Positions 30,780 to 42,524 of a DNA stretch of 64,000 nt are shown piece after piece. How positions within the stretch are numbered: position 1 is the first letter of the stretch; each line of letters opens with the position of its first letter. The DNA is from Bettongia penicillata ogilbyi. Taxonomy: Eukaryota > Chordata > Mammalia > Diprotodontia > Potoroidae. The position numbers were made by a program, and so were the translations under genes. The DNA is taken from NCBI GenBank assembly GCA_023548195.1, contig JAJHZJ010000496.1, positions 9,992,070 to 10,056,069 of the forward strand. Direction: 5' to 3'. The notes under the pieces were generated by a model, which made no database searches, was not told the DNA's origin, and saw only the letters and a list, made by a program, of their open reading frames with translations.

Positions 30780-31530
30780 GAAAGCAATGCCACAGGAGCA
30801 GGCACTAGCAACTCAGTGGACCAAGAAAGACCTCCTCTAAAGGATCGGGAGCCAAGAGAGTTAAAAGGGAGAAGAGAAGAGGAAACACAAATATAGGCAT
30901 GAGAAAGAGTTGGAGCAAAGGCAAGGAGAAAGAAGACTGATATGCATTTAAGTAAACGAGTAACCCCAAGTAAACAAGTATTGCTAGATCACAGGGTACT
31001 TGAAGCGAGTGAAGGACGAAAGTGAAGGACCTCTTTTCTTTGGAAAGAGCCCAAAGACCTTTCATAGCAGTGTTTCCATTTCATCCTAGAGGTAATAAGG
31101 AGACTCTGGAGTTTGTTGAGTAAGGAGGTAACAGGGTCAGATCTATTCTTTAGAAAAATTACCTTAGCAGCTGAGGATGAATAGGAGTGGGTAGAGACTG
31201 GAGTCAGGGAGACCAGTTAGAAAGAGTCTAGGAGAGCATCGATAAGAGCTTGAACCTTAGTTTGTTAAAAAAAGACATGAAAGATCATGGGAAGGCAGAG
31301 ATAACAAGATTCGGAAACAGATTCGATATGTGGGGTGAGTGTGAGTGTGGAGTCCAAGAGGACACCAAGGCTATGAGCCCAGTGCCTAGGAGGATGGTGC
31401 TGTCCTTAACAGTAACAAAAAATTTAGGAAGAAGGGTAGGTTTTGAGATTGAAAATAATGAGTTCTGTTTTGGACTATTGTGTTGAAGATAAGGAACTCT
31501 AAGAAGAATAGGAATAAAAGGTATCATCAA
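30780..31530 (-). mobile_element. L2 LINE, antisense
   Basis: 'catcctagaggtaataagg', 'gactctggagtttgttgag', 'taacagggtcagatctattc' and 'ataggagtgggtagagactgg' are reverse L2 blocks. The right limit is uncertain. Confidence 0.58.
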
Positions 31531-31679
31531 GCTATTATATGACAGGAAGAAAAGATGGTTTTTTCCATTGGCAAGGATGAAGGATGATAGATGGACAACC
31601 CCAGGAATGCAATGATATGCTTACAATGTCTGGAGAGAATGAGAAAGGCCTCAAACATGTGGGGATTACCTCTGTAGCA

Positions 31680-31935
31680 AATTTAGCTAGATAGTTCAGT
31701 AGGTCAGATACTGGATCTGCTGGACCTGGAACCCAAGTTCAAATTTGATCTCAGGCACAGAGCTGCTCTGTGATGCTGAGGAAATCACTTAACCTCTGCC
31801 TGCCTCAGTTTCCTCATGTGCAAAACAGAGCTAATAATAGCCCTACCTTCCAGGGTTTTTGTGATAATAAAATAGGATAATATCCATAAGGCACTGAAAG
31901 TACTATGCAAATGCTATTGCTATTACTATTTATGT
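31680..31935 (+). repeat. MAR1/MIR-type SINE, sense
   Basis: 'ttagctagatagttcagtagg', 'aagttcaaatttgatctcagg', 'aaatcacttaacctctgcc', 'ctcagtttcctcatgtgc' and the tail 'ctatgcaaatgctattgc' in order. Confidence 0.7.
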
Positions 31936-32657
31936 TATCAAAGAAGGGTATGACAGTTGTGAAACATAAAGAGCAGGAATAGATAGTTTGTGATTTGCAT
32001 CATTGTAGGGAACTCCTGAACTGAGGAGATAATAGATCCATTTGAGTATTTGGGAGAGATCAGTGAGGGAAAAAAAAACTTACTGACTTCTGAGTATCAT
32101 AAATGAAGAAATATTCCAAATAAGACTACAAAAAGAGTATTATATTACCAAACATTTGAAGAGGGGAGAGGTTTTTTAAGAGTTAACTCAGCTTCTCTCT
32201 CTTCCTCATCCTAGTAAGTGTGTTCTTCACCTTCTAGTTGGAATTCACTTTCAAAGAATACTGCAAGACCATATGCTAAATACTCAGAAACCTCAGTAAG
32301 AAAAATTGATTGATACAGACAACCAGATACCCTTATATTCTTATAAAATGTAAAAAATATGCATCAATTGCAGTGTCATTTCCTGCTGGAGAGACCCAAG
32401 AGAAAATTAAGGGAAAGATATAAATTTAACAGCCACAAGAAAACAGAAGTTAGGATAATCAGCTACCAAACCTGAGTCTCTGATTGGGCCTAAGAAGGCT
32501 TAGGAAATAGTCCTGTTACAGAGACAAATGGCAAGAAAGTGTCTATTACAATCTGTTTTCTAGACTCCTAAATCCATTTCTCCACTGACAAGTGGATTTA
32601 GTGTCTCTTGAAGTTAAATTGGAAAGAAAAAAACACAATGGGAACCAGTACAAAAGG

Positions 32658-32702
<45 letters not shown>

Positions 32703-32914
32703 CCATATGATTGAAATGTACATTGATCTGAGTGAAATGTAGTTCTTTTCAAGGTAATACTATTGCCAAATACATAAAAGTATATATGGTGGGCTGGGCA
32801 GGCTCTCTCCCTCCAAACTGTGTCAAAATTCTCCTCTAATCATGTTTTCTTGATCCACCTGCTGGTCATCATTGCAGCAGATACCAGTGCTAAATAAGGA
32901 AGTCAATTCAACTC
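31936..32914. other. No gene recognised; holds a CA microsatellite
   Basis: Unique AT-rich DNA except for the CA repeat at 32,659-32,702. Confidence 0.4.
32659..32702 (+). repeat. (CA)n microsatellite
   Basis: CA run broken by one AAAC. Confidence 0.95.
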
Positions 32915-33430
32915 AACCAACATATATTCATTACTTACTATGTATCAGGCACTGTGCTAAGCAATGGGGATAAAAGTTAAAACAACCCCTACTCCCAAGG
33001 ATCTAATATTCCATTGGTTGTAGTGGGGTGTATAATGTCATCTACAAAAAATTAAAAGAAATAATTGAAATATTACAGAGTAATTGCAGGAAGAAATGTA
33101 TTTTGGTTTTTTTTCTTTTTGATTTGTTTTACTTGGGGTAATTAAGAAAAGCGTCATACAGGATTTGGTTCCTGAGCTGGACTTGAAGGAAGCTAGGTAT
33201 TTAATAGATTGGAGGTGAGAAGGGAGTACATGCCACACACTGAGCACCAGCCCTACAAAAGCATAGAAATGAGAGATGGAAATCAGAATCAGTTAATAGG
33301 AACTCAAGTTGGTCTGGATCAAAGACTGTTTGAAGGAAAGTAATATGAAATAAATCTGAAAGATAGATGGGAGGAAAATGGTGGAGGGTTTTTAATGCCA
33401 GGCTGAAGGTCTTCACTGTGACTTAACTTA
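32915..33430 (-). mobile_element. L2 LINE 3' portion, antisense
   Basis: 'atcaggcactgtgctaagc', 'acccctactcccaaggatc', 'cctgagctggacttgaagg', 'gaaatcagaatcagttaat' and 'ggtttttaatgccaggctg' follow reverse L2 order. Confidence 0.65.
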
Positions 33431-33734
33431 GTTATTCAGAACTACCCTGGAATGAATTGCAACATGAACTATGAAGTATAGAGCCATTATAGAACCCAGA
33501 GGGAATATGGTCACTGTATGAAATTATGGCAACCAGCTGGAATTCATACCCAGAGGATCCCCCACCAGAATCATCAAACCAACATAGGGTTCCTCTTTGT
33601 GGCTGCTTCTGAATTGTGATTGAGAATATAAAATACCAGATGATGTCATTGCCTCCTGTCATTATAGGGGCCACAGGAGAAAAGTTGCTTCTATCACTTT
33701 GTGAGTTTGTTCAGCCCTGAGGAAGTATAGTCGT
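33431..33734. other. No gene recognised
   Basis: Short unique stretch between two antisense L2 copies; the 80-residue minus frame has no known motif. Confidence 0.4.
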
Positions 33735-34130
33735 AAAATAATTGAATTTGCAAACATCTATTAAACACTTACTATGTGCAGGCTCTGAGAATACAGAAGG
33801 AAAAAAAAATAAAAGTCCTTACCATCAAGAATTGTATATTCTATTCCACAAAATTGTACATGCATATTGAGTCCTTTCTAGATCTAGAATCCTAAGTAAA
33901 TGCAAAAATATACACAAAATAAATGTTACAATAACTATTACATCATAACATAATATAATAAATGATATGAATAATATATTTCCAGCAGAGAAAGCATTAA
34001 CAATTGAAAGATCAGGAAATGCTTCATGTACATGATGATGACTGAATTGAACTTTGAAGGATGCTAAAGATTATATGAGAAGGGGATGAGGAAGGAGGCA
34101 GTTCTAGGGCTGGAGGAAGACCCTCTGACA
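33735..34130 (-). mobile_element. L2 LINE 3' portion, antisense
   Basis: 'tctattaaacacttactatgtgc', 'agtccttaccatcaagaattg' and 'gaattgaactttgaagg' with 'ggaggcagttctagggc' are reverse L2 blocks. Confidence 0.6.
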
Positions 34131-34469
34131 AGACCTAGAGACATTTCATTAATGATAGGTTGTGCATGAACAGGAAGGATGATGGCTTGGCAGGAGTGTA
34201 GAGATTAAAGAGTATGAAAGAGAGATATGAGCTATGTTCCTTGACCAAGAGTAAGAAGGGAAGACAGACATGATCCCAGATATCCAGAGGATCTGCTAAA
34301 TCCATTACTTTAGCTATGAAATGTGAAGTTCTAACCAACCCTCTGACATCCTTATCTGGAGTTACCCTTGATTGGTACATTTGTATAAAGGAATAAAAAG
34401 CATCTATTAAGTCCTGATTGCGATCAGGCACTGTTCTAAACAGTGGGCAATACACAACCCCATTTGGCT

Positions 34470-34890
34470 TCCAAGTCCTTCATTACAGCTTCTCTCCACT
34501 TTTCCAATTCTCTTACATCTTTCTACTCAAATGCTATTTTGTTCCAGTGATGTTGACCTCCTTGTGGATAAATAAACGAAAAGTTCCATCTCTCAGTGCT
34601 AGATATTGTCTTTGGCTCTCCCCCATCCTTGGAATCTTCTCCCCTGCCATCTCCATCTCCTGACTTCCTTTAAATTTAATAGGAAGCCTCTCCTAATTCT
34701 GCTTAATGTTAGTGCCTTCCTTCTTTTAATTATTTCTATTTTTCCTGCATATCATTTGTTTGTAAGTATTTATTGGCTTATTGTCTTCCCCATTGGATTC
34801 TGAGCCCTTTGAAGGCAGAGACTGTCTTTTGCCTTTTTTTGTATTCCTGGTCCTTAGTACAGTAGGTGCTTAATAGATGTTTATTGAATG
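34470..34890 (+). mobile_element. L2 LINE 3' portion, sense
   Basis: 'ttcattacagcttctctcc', 'ccatccttggaatcttctcc', 'ttgaaggcagagactgtc' and the tail 'agtacagtaggtgcttaatag' in L2 order. The overlapping frames of 81 and 65 residues are repeat artefacts. Confidence 0.7.
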
Positions 34891-35489
34891 CCTGGGTGGA
34901 TGATACAAGAAAAGAAATGGTCCCTCCTTTCAAAGAGTTTGCAAGCAGAATGGTGGCCAGAAAGGGAAATTTTGGTCAAGAAAGTCCAAAGAACAGAGTT
35001 AATCAAAGGGTAGTCAATAGGCATGTCCTTTTTAAAAGCAGTAGGAGTACTGATGGGATTACTTGCCCAGACGGATGACCGAATGGGAAGAAAAGCTTGG
35101 TCTGATGTGTGGCCAGCTCCGGGGTGACAGTTCCAAAACTAAATAGATTAATTTCCCTAGCATCTAGGGATATGGATTCTCTCGGTCTAGAATGGAAAAG
35201 AGAAGAAGATGCTGCCTAAGGTGAGGAGAAATGAACAGAGGACAAACGCCCCAGGGTGCAGGGAAAGGGTGTCTTGATGGCATATTGGAAAAGGATGCCA
35301 GCTCTCTTTGTTCATTACTGAGCAAAATGGTGTCAAGCCTGATATTTGGTAGCTATACATTATTTGTCTAAAGTCATGACAGTGTTGCATAGCTCCTAGT
35401 TGGACTGCAAAAGCATGTTGTTGTTTTTTTTTTAATGTTTTGAATCAACCAAAAAAAGAAAAAGAAATTCCTTGGCTTTGTCACAGGAT
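34891..35489. other. No gene recognised
   Basis: A short L2-tail-like antisense piece at 34,900-34,960, then unique DNA without exon signals. Confidence 0.4.
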
Positions 35490-35665
35490 GGCACAGATAC
35501 TATATCAGTGCACCATATTGGACAGAGTGCTGGATCTGAGGTCAGAAAGAACTGGATACCCTTCCTGCCTCCTCCACACACTTGCATCACCATAGGAAAG
35601 TCACTTAACCTCTCTAAGTCTCAACTTTCTCATCTGCATATGGAATGGGCATATGGAATATAAAA
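35490..35665 (+). repeat. MIR-type SINE
   Basis: 'gacagagtgctggatctgagg', 'aggaaagtcacttaacctctc' and 'tctcatctgcatatggaatg' in MIR order. Confidence 0.6.
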
Positions 35666-35874
35666 TTATACTATTATGTATTGTGCTGGTTTTACTTTCA
35701 TCAAGTCACCCTAGAAGTTTCATTTTTCCCCTCCCCTCTCCTCCCCTCAACATGTTAATATGGAAATTTCAAGAGTCCCATTTCTATTCTGGAATCTTTA
35801 TGACATCGGCTTCATGACCTCTTATAATAGAATGAAAGCACCTTCATCTAGCTCCATGTCTCTATTAAAAAAGA

Positions 35875-36115
35875 CTTCAGTTGGTCAAAAAGTGTTATTA
35901 AAAGCTTACTACATGCCATGCACTGTGCCAAGTGCTGGAAATACAAACACAAGCAAAAAGAAAAAATATTCCTTGCCCTCAACAGGCATTCATCTAATGA
36001 TGAAAACAACACATAAAAAGAAGCTGAAAGATACCCAACATGAAGACATGGTAGAGAAGTCAAGAGAAGTTCAACTTAGTGGAAAAATTCATAAAGAACA
36101 GATGATGAAAGGGTA
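35875..36115 (-). mobile_element. L2 3' tail, antisense
   Basis: 'ttactacatgccatgcactg', 'gtgccaagtgctggaaatac' and 'attccttgccctcaacagg' are reverse L2-tail blocks. Confidence 0.6.
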
Positions 36116-36349
36116 GTATGCATAAAATGTTCTTGTTTGTTTTATAAGTCTTCTGATAAGTCTGGATGGAGACTGTATAAGGAAATCTTGAGAATTCATT
36201 TGATGGAATAGGACTCTGTTTTGTTATTCTCATTATTCTGAGTAAAAGTTCAACTAGTCTTGGATAATTTCCTTCAACAAGTGGCTCAGTAATATACACA
36301 ACCCTTTTAATATGATTTTTCAATAAAGAATTATGAAGCTTATTCAATA

Positions 36350-36850
36350 AGGTTCTGTATCAGTAAGCACCCTGACATACATGGGGGGCTTGCTATCACA
36401 GCTTCTTTGATCTGTTTCTCTAAAAGGAAAGGTAACTTTTGAGGGGTTAACAGTTACTTTAATGAAGCACATTTATCATTCCTTTAATCAAGCACATATA
36501 TCATTTACCTAGTTCAGGGGAGTCGGCACCCTGCACTTCAGAGAAAATATAGAGAAATCAGAGATCAACAGACATGACTTCCTCTGCCTGATCATAATCA
36601 ATACATACATTACAGTTCAACAGACATATGACTATAGTTACCAGAGAGGGAAGTATCAACATCTGGGTTTTCCCTCCTCTGGCCAAACAAACATTTCCAA
36701 AAACTAAGCCCCAAAGTAAAACTAAACCTCAGAGCCTTCGTATATTTTTTAGAGTCAGAGGGCATCACATCCCTTAAGAATCAGTGCCTCATTAACAAAA
36801 GGTATGGACCTTCCTACAAATCTTCCCTGGCCTGACAGTGGGTGAGAAAG
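36350..36850. repeat. Possible LTR/ERV-derived repeat, unclassified
   Basis: The stretch with 'aggggttaacagttacttta', 'gcacatatatcatttacctag', 'ggcaccctgcacttcagag' and 'agagtcagagggcatcacat' looks like a dispersed marsupial repeat from memory. No terminal TG/CA pair or target-site duplication was established. No coding capacity. Confidence 0.35.
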
Positions 36851-38044
36851 ATCCTCCTTAATCACATTATTCAGAGGCACTTTTAGTAAAACAAAAACAA
36901 CAAAAGATGCTACTTTGCTTGACTTTACAGGTTCATGTCCCCAAAGTCTCTAAATTTAAATGAGGAAAAGGTAGACTTGTCAATAGTATTTGGCTACTTG
37001 AGTATTGTGGCTAATTTTCACAGAATTTTGATTATGGAAGAAGAAATGTGAGATGAAATTGGGAGAAGTTTGAGCCATTCTAAGAAGGCATCTTTCTCAA
37101 TCAAGTTTTTTTGCACTGTCCTTGAAATGGTCTTACATGACCTCGACCAAGGCATCATGATGTTTTCTCACAACCACAAAAACAACAAATGCACTTTTAA
37201 CATGTTTTCTGAGTTAACTTACATGTGCCACACAGCTTAAAGATGACATCTATTGAGAGGATTCTTTTAATGAATCTGTGTTACATTTAGGCAGTTGTGG
37301 GCAACAGTTTTTCCCCCATGATGATATTTTGTACTAGTAATTTATTGGCTGAGTTCTCAAGGACATTTTGAGGTCTGCATTTGTAGCATGGGAATCTTTC
37401 ATCTATCAATCTATGAAAGACAGTAAGCTTCTGATGTATAATTCTAGCCACCAAGATACGTCCTGCTAGAAATTCAGTGAGTGGTAAATTTTTGCAACCT
37501 CAATGGTGTGTTGCCCAGCTCCTGCCATCTCCTTGCATAATCTACACTGATTACTTAGTCTGGGCTCCTTAAAAATAACCCTCCTGTAATTTATGGTGGT
37601 ACTTGGCTGCCATATAAATCCCTCCATTGTCACAAAAAATAATCTTCAGGAGAGTCATTTGTTTAATGCTCCTTTGTTGATGTATTGTTGATGTGGGCAT
37701 CACTCATAGAGGGGTTTTGGATTCCTTTCTTAAATCTTAGCCTTTTCATGGATTCCATCTGTAGGTAAGTCATTTTCAATTACCATTAACAGCTCCATTG
37801 GTGTTTACCTGTCAAACAGTGATAACTGCTTATTCAAAAAATATTTCTTTAGGTTTATGGCCTATTAATGAAATGTGATGACGATTATAACGACTGATAG
37901 TGGTGGTGATGGTGATGATAATGATGATATTTGTGGTGATAGTGATCCTTTGAGAAAGTGAGTGAAATTAGTAAAGTTGTGTCACCTATTTGGGCCTCAA
38001 TTAGTCAAGAATATAGCATTCCCTTGTCTAGGAACTTTCCAGTA
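36851..38044. other. Unique sequence with a GAT-rich patch; no gene supported
   Basis: No repeat family or exon recognised, apart from an imperfect GAT/GGT triplet patch at 37,876-37,945. Confidence 0.4.
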
Positions 38045-38120
38045 GGGATTTCCTTGTTGTCCCTGTATCCACAGTGCCTGGCACTTAATAGGCAATCAAA
38101 AAATACACGTTGATTGATTC
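38045..38120 (+). mobile_element. L2 3' tail, sense
   Basis: 'ctgtatccacagtgcctgg' and 'cacttaataggcaatcaaaaa'. Confidence 0.55.
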
Positions 38121-38284
38121 CAACTTTAAAGAAAGTAAACTGAATGCAATCTTCACAATGATCTAAAGCTAACTATATCTGAATAAAATTATATTTTAAA
38201 TGAAGACAAGTATCCCTTTAAGGGAAGATTAGACATAAAAATGTTGGATATTTGGATTTTGCAAATTTCTATGCTCTGTGGCAT

Positions 38285-38440
38285 GGCTTTCTCTACGGCT
38301 AATGCAGTTTGCCTTCCCCTACATGTGCGCACTTGGATAAATCATTTAACCTCCTTGGACCTCAGTTTCACTTGTAAAATGAAAGGGCTGAACTAGATGC
38401 CTACTAAAGCCTTTCCCAGCTTCAGATCTATTATCCTTCC
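38285..38440 (+). repeat. MIR-type SINE
   Basis: 'ttggataaatcatttaacctcc', 'ggacctcagtttcacttg', 'taaaatgaaagggctgaac' in MIR order. Confidence 0.6.
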
Positions 38441-39250
38441 AGTCTTCAGTAGTTTTCATTACCGTTAATCACTGAAGTACTATTTTTCACTGTTATCTTC
38501 AGAGGAAAAGAATTCACTTCTGTCTCTCTACGCCTTCTTATATACTGTCATTTAAAAAAAAAAAAGACTTCTCAACTTTGCTAACTTAGAGAAAAAGTGG
38601 AAAACCAAGGAAATACCTGCCTTTGGTGTCTATAAAGGCAAATGAGCTAGAAATATATTTCTGCCATTTCTGTGCTCTGACAATTTTCTCTCTGTACTCA
38701 ATCACCCAAGACAAAGCTTCCTGTTTCACGTTTGTTGTACAGGGAATGAAATACAGGAAAATCTTGCACCCCTGTCTTCAGGGCAGGGGGGGGGTCCCTT
38801 GATACCCATCATTAACTGTCAGTCCTAGAAAGGTCTTCCACTGAGAACTACTTCATATTGTACCTTTCTGTCAAATTTCTCCTACAAAGCAGATGGCACC
38901 TTCCCCCAAAGGTTCCTGCTAAAGCAGTGGACCCTGAGAACAAATATCTTCCTCTTGTCTTGTGGAAATTTAACCCTGCTCTATGGCTGTGTACAGGGCT
39001 GCCCAGGGGCCACTGGTTCAACAAACCCAGAGACAACAGATTTGAAGGTCTCCAAGGTGGCTATGCTGGCATGCCTATCAAGATCAGCTTCTAGCAAGGG
39101 AGCAGAGATTTTACCAACAACTTTCCACTCATGAGAGGTAAAGATTCACCAAACAGGGAAAGAGGTACATGCCAATCCCCTGTTGTCCAATTAGAATCAA
39201 TCTCTTTTCTCCTCACATCCATATGTTCAGACTCCAATGTTAGAAACAAT
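38441..39250. other. Unique sequence; no gene supported
   Basis: A 78-residue plus frame at 38,858-39,094 overlaps a 62-residue minus frame. Neither shows a known domain or flanking splice sites. Repeat content is low. Confidence 0.35.
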
Positions 39251-39419
39251 CAGGTGTAGTGGGCAGCATATATCCCTATTTCCAGGCACACAGTAGGTGT
39301 TTAATCAATGTTTATTGATAGATTGATCTCTTCAGTTCTCAGGTAGATGCTAAGATGCCATCACAACATTGATACTTTACAAATACCTTATGCTTTACAA
39401 GGGTTAATCATGGGATGCT

Positions 39420-39640
39420 GATTCAACTACATTTGAGAGGTAGCTAGGTATCTGCCCATTGTATAAAAGTTCAAATATGACCTTGGGTATTTACTAACTG
39501 TGAGTGGACAAGTCACTCAAACTGTCTATCCTCAGTTTCCTTATCTGTAAAATGGTGATAATAATAGCACCTACAATCAAATGGGACAATACAGGCAAAG
39601 CGCTTTGCAAACTTTTTAGAATGCCATAAAAATGCTAGCT
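39420..39640 (+). repeat. MAR1/MIR-type SINE, sense
   Basis: 'gaggtagctaggtatctgcc', 'ggacaagtcactcaaactg', 'cagtttccttatctgtaaaatgg' and the tail 'aagcgctttgcaaactttttag' in order. Confidence 0.72.
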
Positions 39641-39884
39641 AGTTATTCCAGTCCTAATTTCTTTCTGGGCATCAGTAATGAGCATCAAATGTGAGAACAG
39701 ATTTGCCACTCTTCTAATCACCTCTCCCCTATATATTATTAAATCATGTCTAGTATTTCTCCTACTTCTTTGGCAGGGGTAGAGGATGGGAAATGCATTC
39801 AACTTGTATCTGCACAGGAAGTTCAAACTACTCATGCCTGACATTCAACAATCTAGAAACCCTACCACCCCTTCCATTCACTCA

Positions 39885-40035
39885 ATTTTTTGTTGCTCAG
39901 TCATTTTAGTCAGGTCAGACTCTTCCTGATCCAACCTAACTGAAATGTAAACTCCAAGTCAAATGTAAACTTCCTGAGAACAGGGACTTTCACTTTGTTT
40001 ATCTTTAAGAGCCCAGTCATGAGCATGAATATTTC
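39885..40035. repeat. Short SINE end fragment then L2 tail fragment
   Basis: 'ttgttgctcagtcattttagtc' is the end of the GGCAAAG-family SINE (antisense). 'gtaaacttcctgagaacaggg' resembles the L2 3' region (sense). Confidence 0.45.
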
Positions 40036-40059
40036 TTTGTATGAGGAGTCAGAGGGTTC

Positions 40060-40315
40060 AGAGCTTGTTCAGTCATATCTGCCTCTTCATGACCTCACTT
40101 GGGTTTTTCTTGGCAAAGATACTGTTATAGTTTGCCATTTCCTTTTCTAATTCATTTTACATGAAGGAAACTGAAGTATAAAACGTTTAAATGATTTGCC
40201 CTGAGTCACAGAGCTAGTAAGTGTCTGAGGCCAGATTTGAACTCAAGAAGATGAGTCTTCCTGACTCCAGGCCTGGCATTCTATCCACTATAGCCACTTA
40301 ACTGCCCCATGTCCA
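40060..40315 (-). mobile_element. Marsupial tRNA-like SINE, antisense
   Basis: 'cagtcatatctgcctcttc', 'ttcttggcaaagatactg', 'atgatttgccctgagtcac', 'gaggccagatttgaactc', 'gatgagtcttcctgactcc' and 'ctatccactatagccac' give the full reverse element. Confidence 0.82.
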
Positions 40316-40329
40316 GAGTAGGGTGATCA

Positions 40330-40760
40330 ATACGTTAAAGGGCCTTAAGTCCATTGTCATAAGAGTATCAGTTGAAGAAACTGGCCATATTTATCCTAGA
40401 GATGACTGGTGGTCAGGGAGGGAAAGGGGAATATATCTCTGTATTCAGGTCTTTGAAGAGCTGTCTTAAGGAAGAGGGATTATCCTGGCCTATGTGGACC
40501 TTGAAAGCAAAACCAGAACCAAGGCATAGAAGTTGTAAAGAGACCCATTAAGAAAAACTTGTGACAATGGGAGCTGTCCCCAAGTGGAATTGGCAGCCTC
40601 CAGAAGTGCTTTGTTCCCACATACTGGAGGTCTTGAAGAAGAATCTGGATGACCCTTTGTTGGATAGGTTATAATACAGATTGTTTCTCTTTTTTTCTGA
40701 AAAGGTTGAACCAATGACCTTTGAGGTCTCTTTCAACCTTCCAATTCTATGACTATTTTA
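40330..40760 (+). mobile_element. CR1/L3-clade LINE 3' end, sense
   Basis: 'caggtctttgaagagctgtc', 'aagtggaattggcagcctcc', 'ggtcttgaagaagaatctggatg' and 'aggtctctttcaaccttcc' end in ATTCTATG, the CR1-type octamer. This is the best preserved of the five copies noted. Confidence 0.65.
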
Positions 40761-40779
40761 TTGGATTTAATTTGTTGAA

Positions 40780-41110
40780 CAAACTGGACAACCTTGATCC
40801 CCTGTACAGGTTCCAAGTCTTCCTAAGCCTGTATCCTTGCTCTCATTGTTCCCTGTTCCTAGAATACTTCCTTTCCCTCCCCCCTGTCTGCCTCTTTCTC
40901 TGGAATTCCTCCATGATTTAAAGCCTTGACTTATATGGCACTCCCTGTAAGAAGGCTTCCAAGATTCCCTCCCCCAAAGTCACTTTGGGGAGCTGCTGCA
41001 GCATTTTGCTCATACCCCTCCTACAATTTCAGATATCATTTGTTCTTGTATCCCCAGGGGCTAGCACAGTATCTGGCACATAGTAGGCATTTAATAAGTA
41101 CTTGCCAAAT
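40780..41110 (+). mobile_element. L2 LINE 3' portion, sense
   Basis: 'ttccctgttcctagaatac', 'gtaagaaggcttccaagattcc', 'tcttgtatccccaggggc' and 'tagcacagtatctggcacat' in L2 order. Confidence 0.72.
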
Positions 41111-41299
41111 GAGTATATTTATTTGTATTATGTATTTTCATGTATCATTTTGTACTTTGTTTATGTATTTGTTGTATCCTCCTAATAGATAGTAAGGTCC
41201 ATAAAGTTAGGGACTGAGTCTTATCTAAACTTGCCATGTGCCTAAAATCTGGTAACAGTGCTCTGCAATTAGTAGGGGCTTAATTTTGGACAACTGAAC

Positions 41300-42055
41300 G
41301 GAACTCAATCTGTTCCCTTCCTCTCCAGTTTCTAAGATAAAGTGAACTAACTTCCCTATTTTCAGTGAAATACTAAATCTGTCCCACTTTCTCTCTTCTA
41401 TTATCTTTTATAATCTAATTTATTTCAGTGAATTTATAAACTTCCTTTTTCTTTCCCCTATTCTATTCTTCCCAAATCAACCTTTATCTTTTTATCGATG
41501 GCACATTACCATTGCTCTTCTATGAAATTTCTCTTTAAAGGATCTGAGTCAAGTTTGACCACAGGGTCTTTGGTGGCTGCCAGATTTATTTGTTTGTAAC
41601 TGTTTTATCTCAACAGAATATCATAATCATCCCTGCTTTTGCTTTTCCCCTAAAAATAGAGGAATCTAAAAAGCTAGATGACTGTGAAATTATTATAATT
41701 TGCATTCAAATGCAGTGACCTGGGGAGTTACACGTTTAAGGCGCCAACTTTCTCCTGGATTTGTGAAGAAATATCATAGTCACTTATGACAGTGGCCTAA
41801 AGGGTTGGGGGTGAAAAGAACCCTGTGTTCTCTTCAACTAGTTATCGCAGTTTGGGGGCTAAATGTGTTTCAAAGTCAAGAGTGGCTGCTGTTTATTCTT
41901 CAGTAAAGGTAGGTAGAAAGGCAATATCAGTCTCCTTTGAGTTATGGCACTCCTTGCCCCCAAATGTCCTCTAAAGTAATTACATATTAATAGAAACTCT
42001 TTCATAATACTACCTCCTTCCACTGTTACCCTTTTTTTAATTTCATATGCACTTC
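41300..42055. other. Repeat-free stretch, possible conserved non-coding DNA
   Basis: Between 41,500 and 42,000 no repeat family was recognised, in contrast with both flanks. No open frame of note. A conserved enhancer-like element is possible but unproven. Confidence 0.4.
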
Positions 42056-42059
42056 CAGA

Positions 42060-42240
42060 AGCATATAAAATCAGAGAACTAGAGGTAGAAGGTTTTGAGT
42101 GGGCATTAAGTCTAATCCCTTCATCTTTACAAATAATGAAACTGAGACCCAGAGAAATTAAGAGACTTGCCCAATATCAGGCAGGATTTGAACCCAGGCC
42201 TTCTGACTCCGGAGTCGTTACCCTTTCCACTGTAAAATGA
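42060..42240 (-). repeat. MIR-type SINE, antisense
   Basis: 'cagagaactagaggtagaagg', 'aataatgaaactgagaccc', 'gagacttgcccaatatcagg' and 'caggatttgaacccaggcc' are reverse MIR landmarks. Confidence 0.65.
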
Positions 42241-42329
42241 ATTGGTTCAGCTAGAATCTGAATGATTTTCATGGTCTTTTGTAGCTCTGATCCTTCTTGA
42301 AATTCCTTTGTGTTATTTTTAGATCTCAT

Positions 42330-42470
42330 GTTAACCTTGTTTTGCAGAAGGAATCCTCTTGGTAGAATGTAAGGTCCCTGAAGGAAAGGCTGTTTCCTCC
42401 TTGTCATATCCATAAAACCCAATATATAATAAGTGCTTGATTAATGCATATTGATTAGTTGACTTCACAA
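42330..42470 (+). mobile_element. L2 3' tail, sense
   Basis: 'tagaatgtaaggtccctgaagg' and 'atataataagtgcttgatta' fit the L2 tail. Confidence 0.55.
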
Positions 42471-42524
42471 ATGCATTCATGAGGATGATATAAAATCCCA
42501 CCTGAACCCACCCTCAAACAGTGA

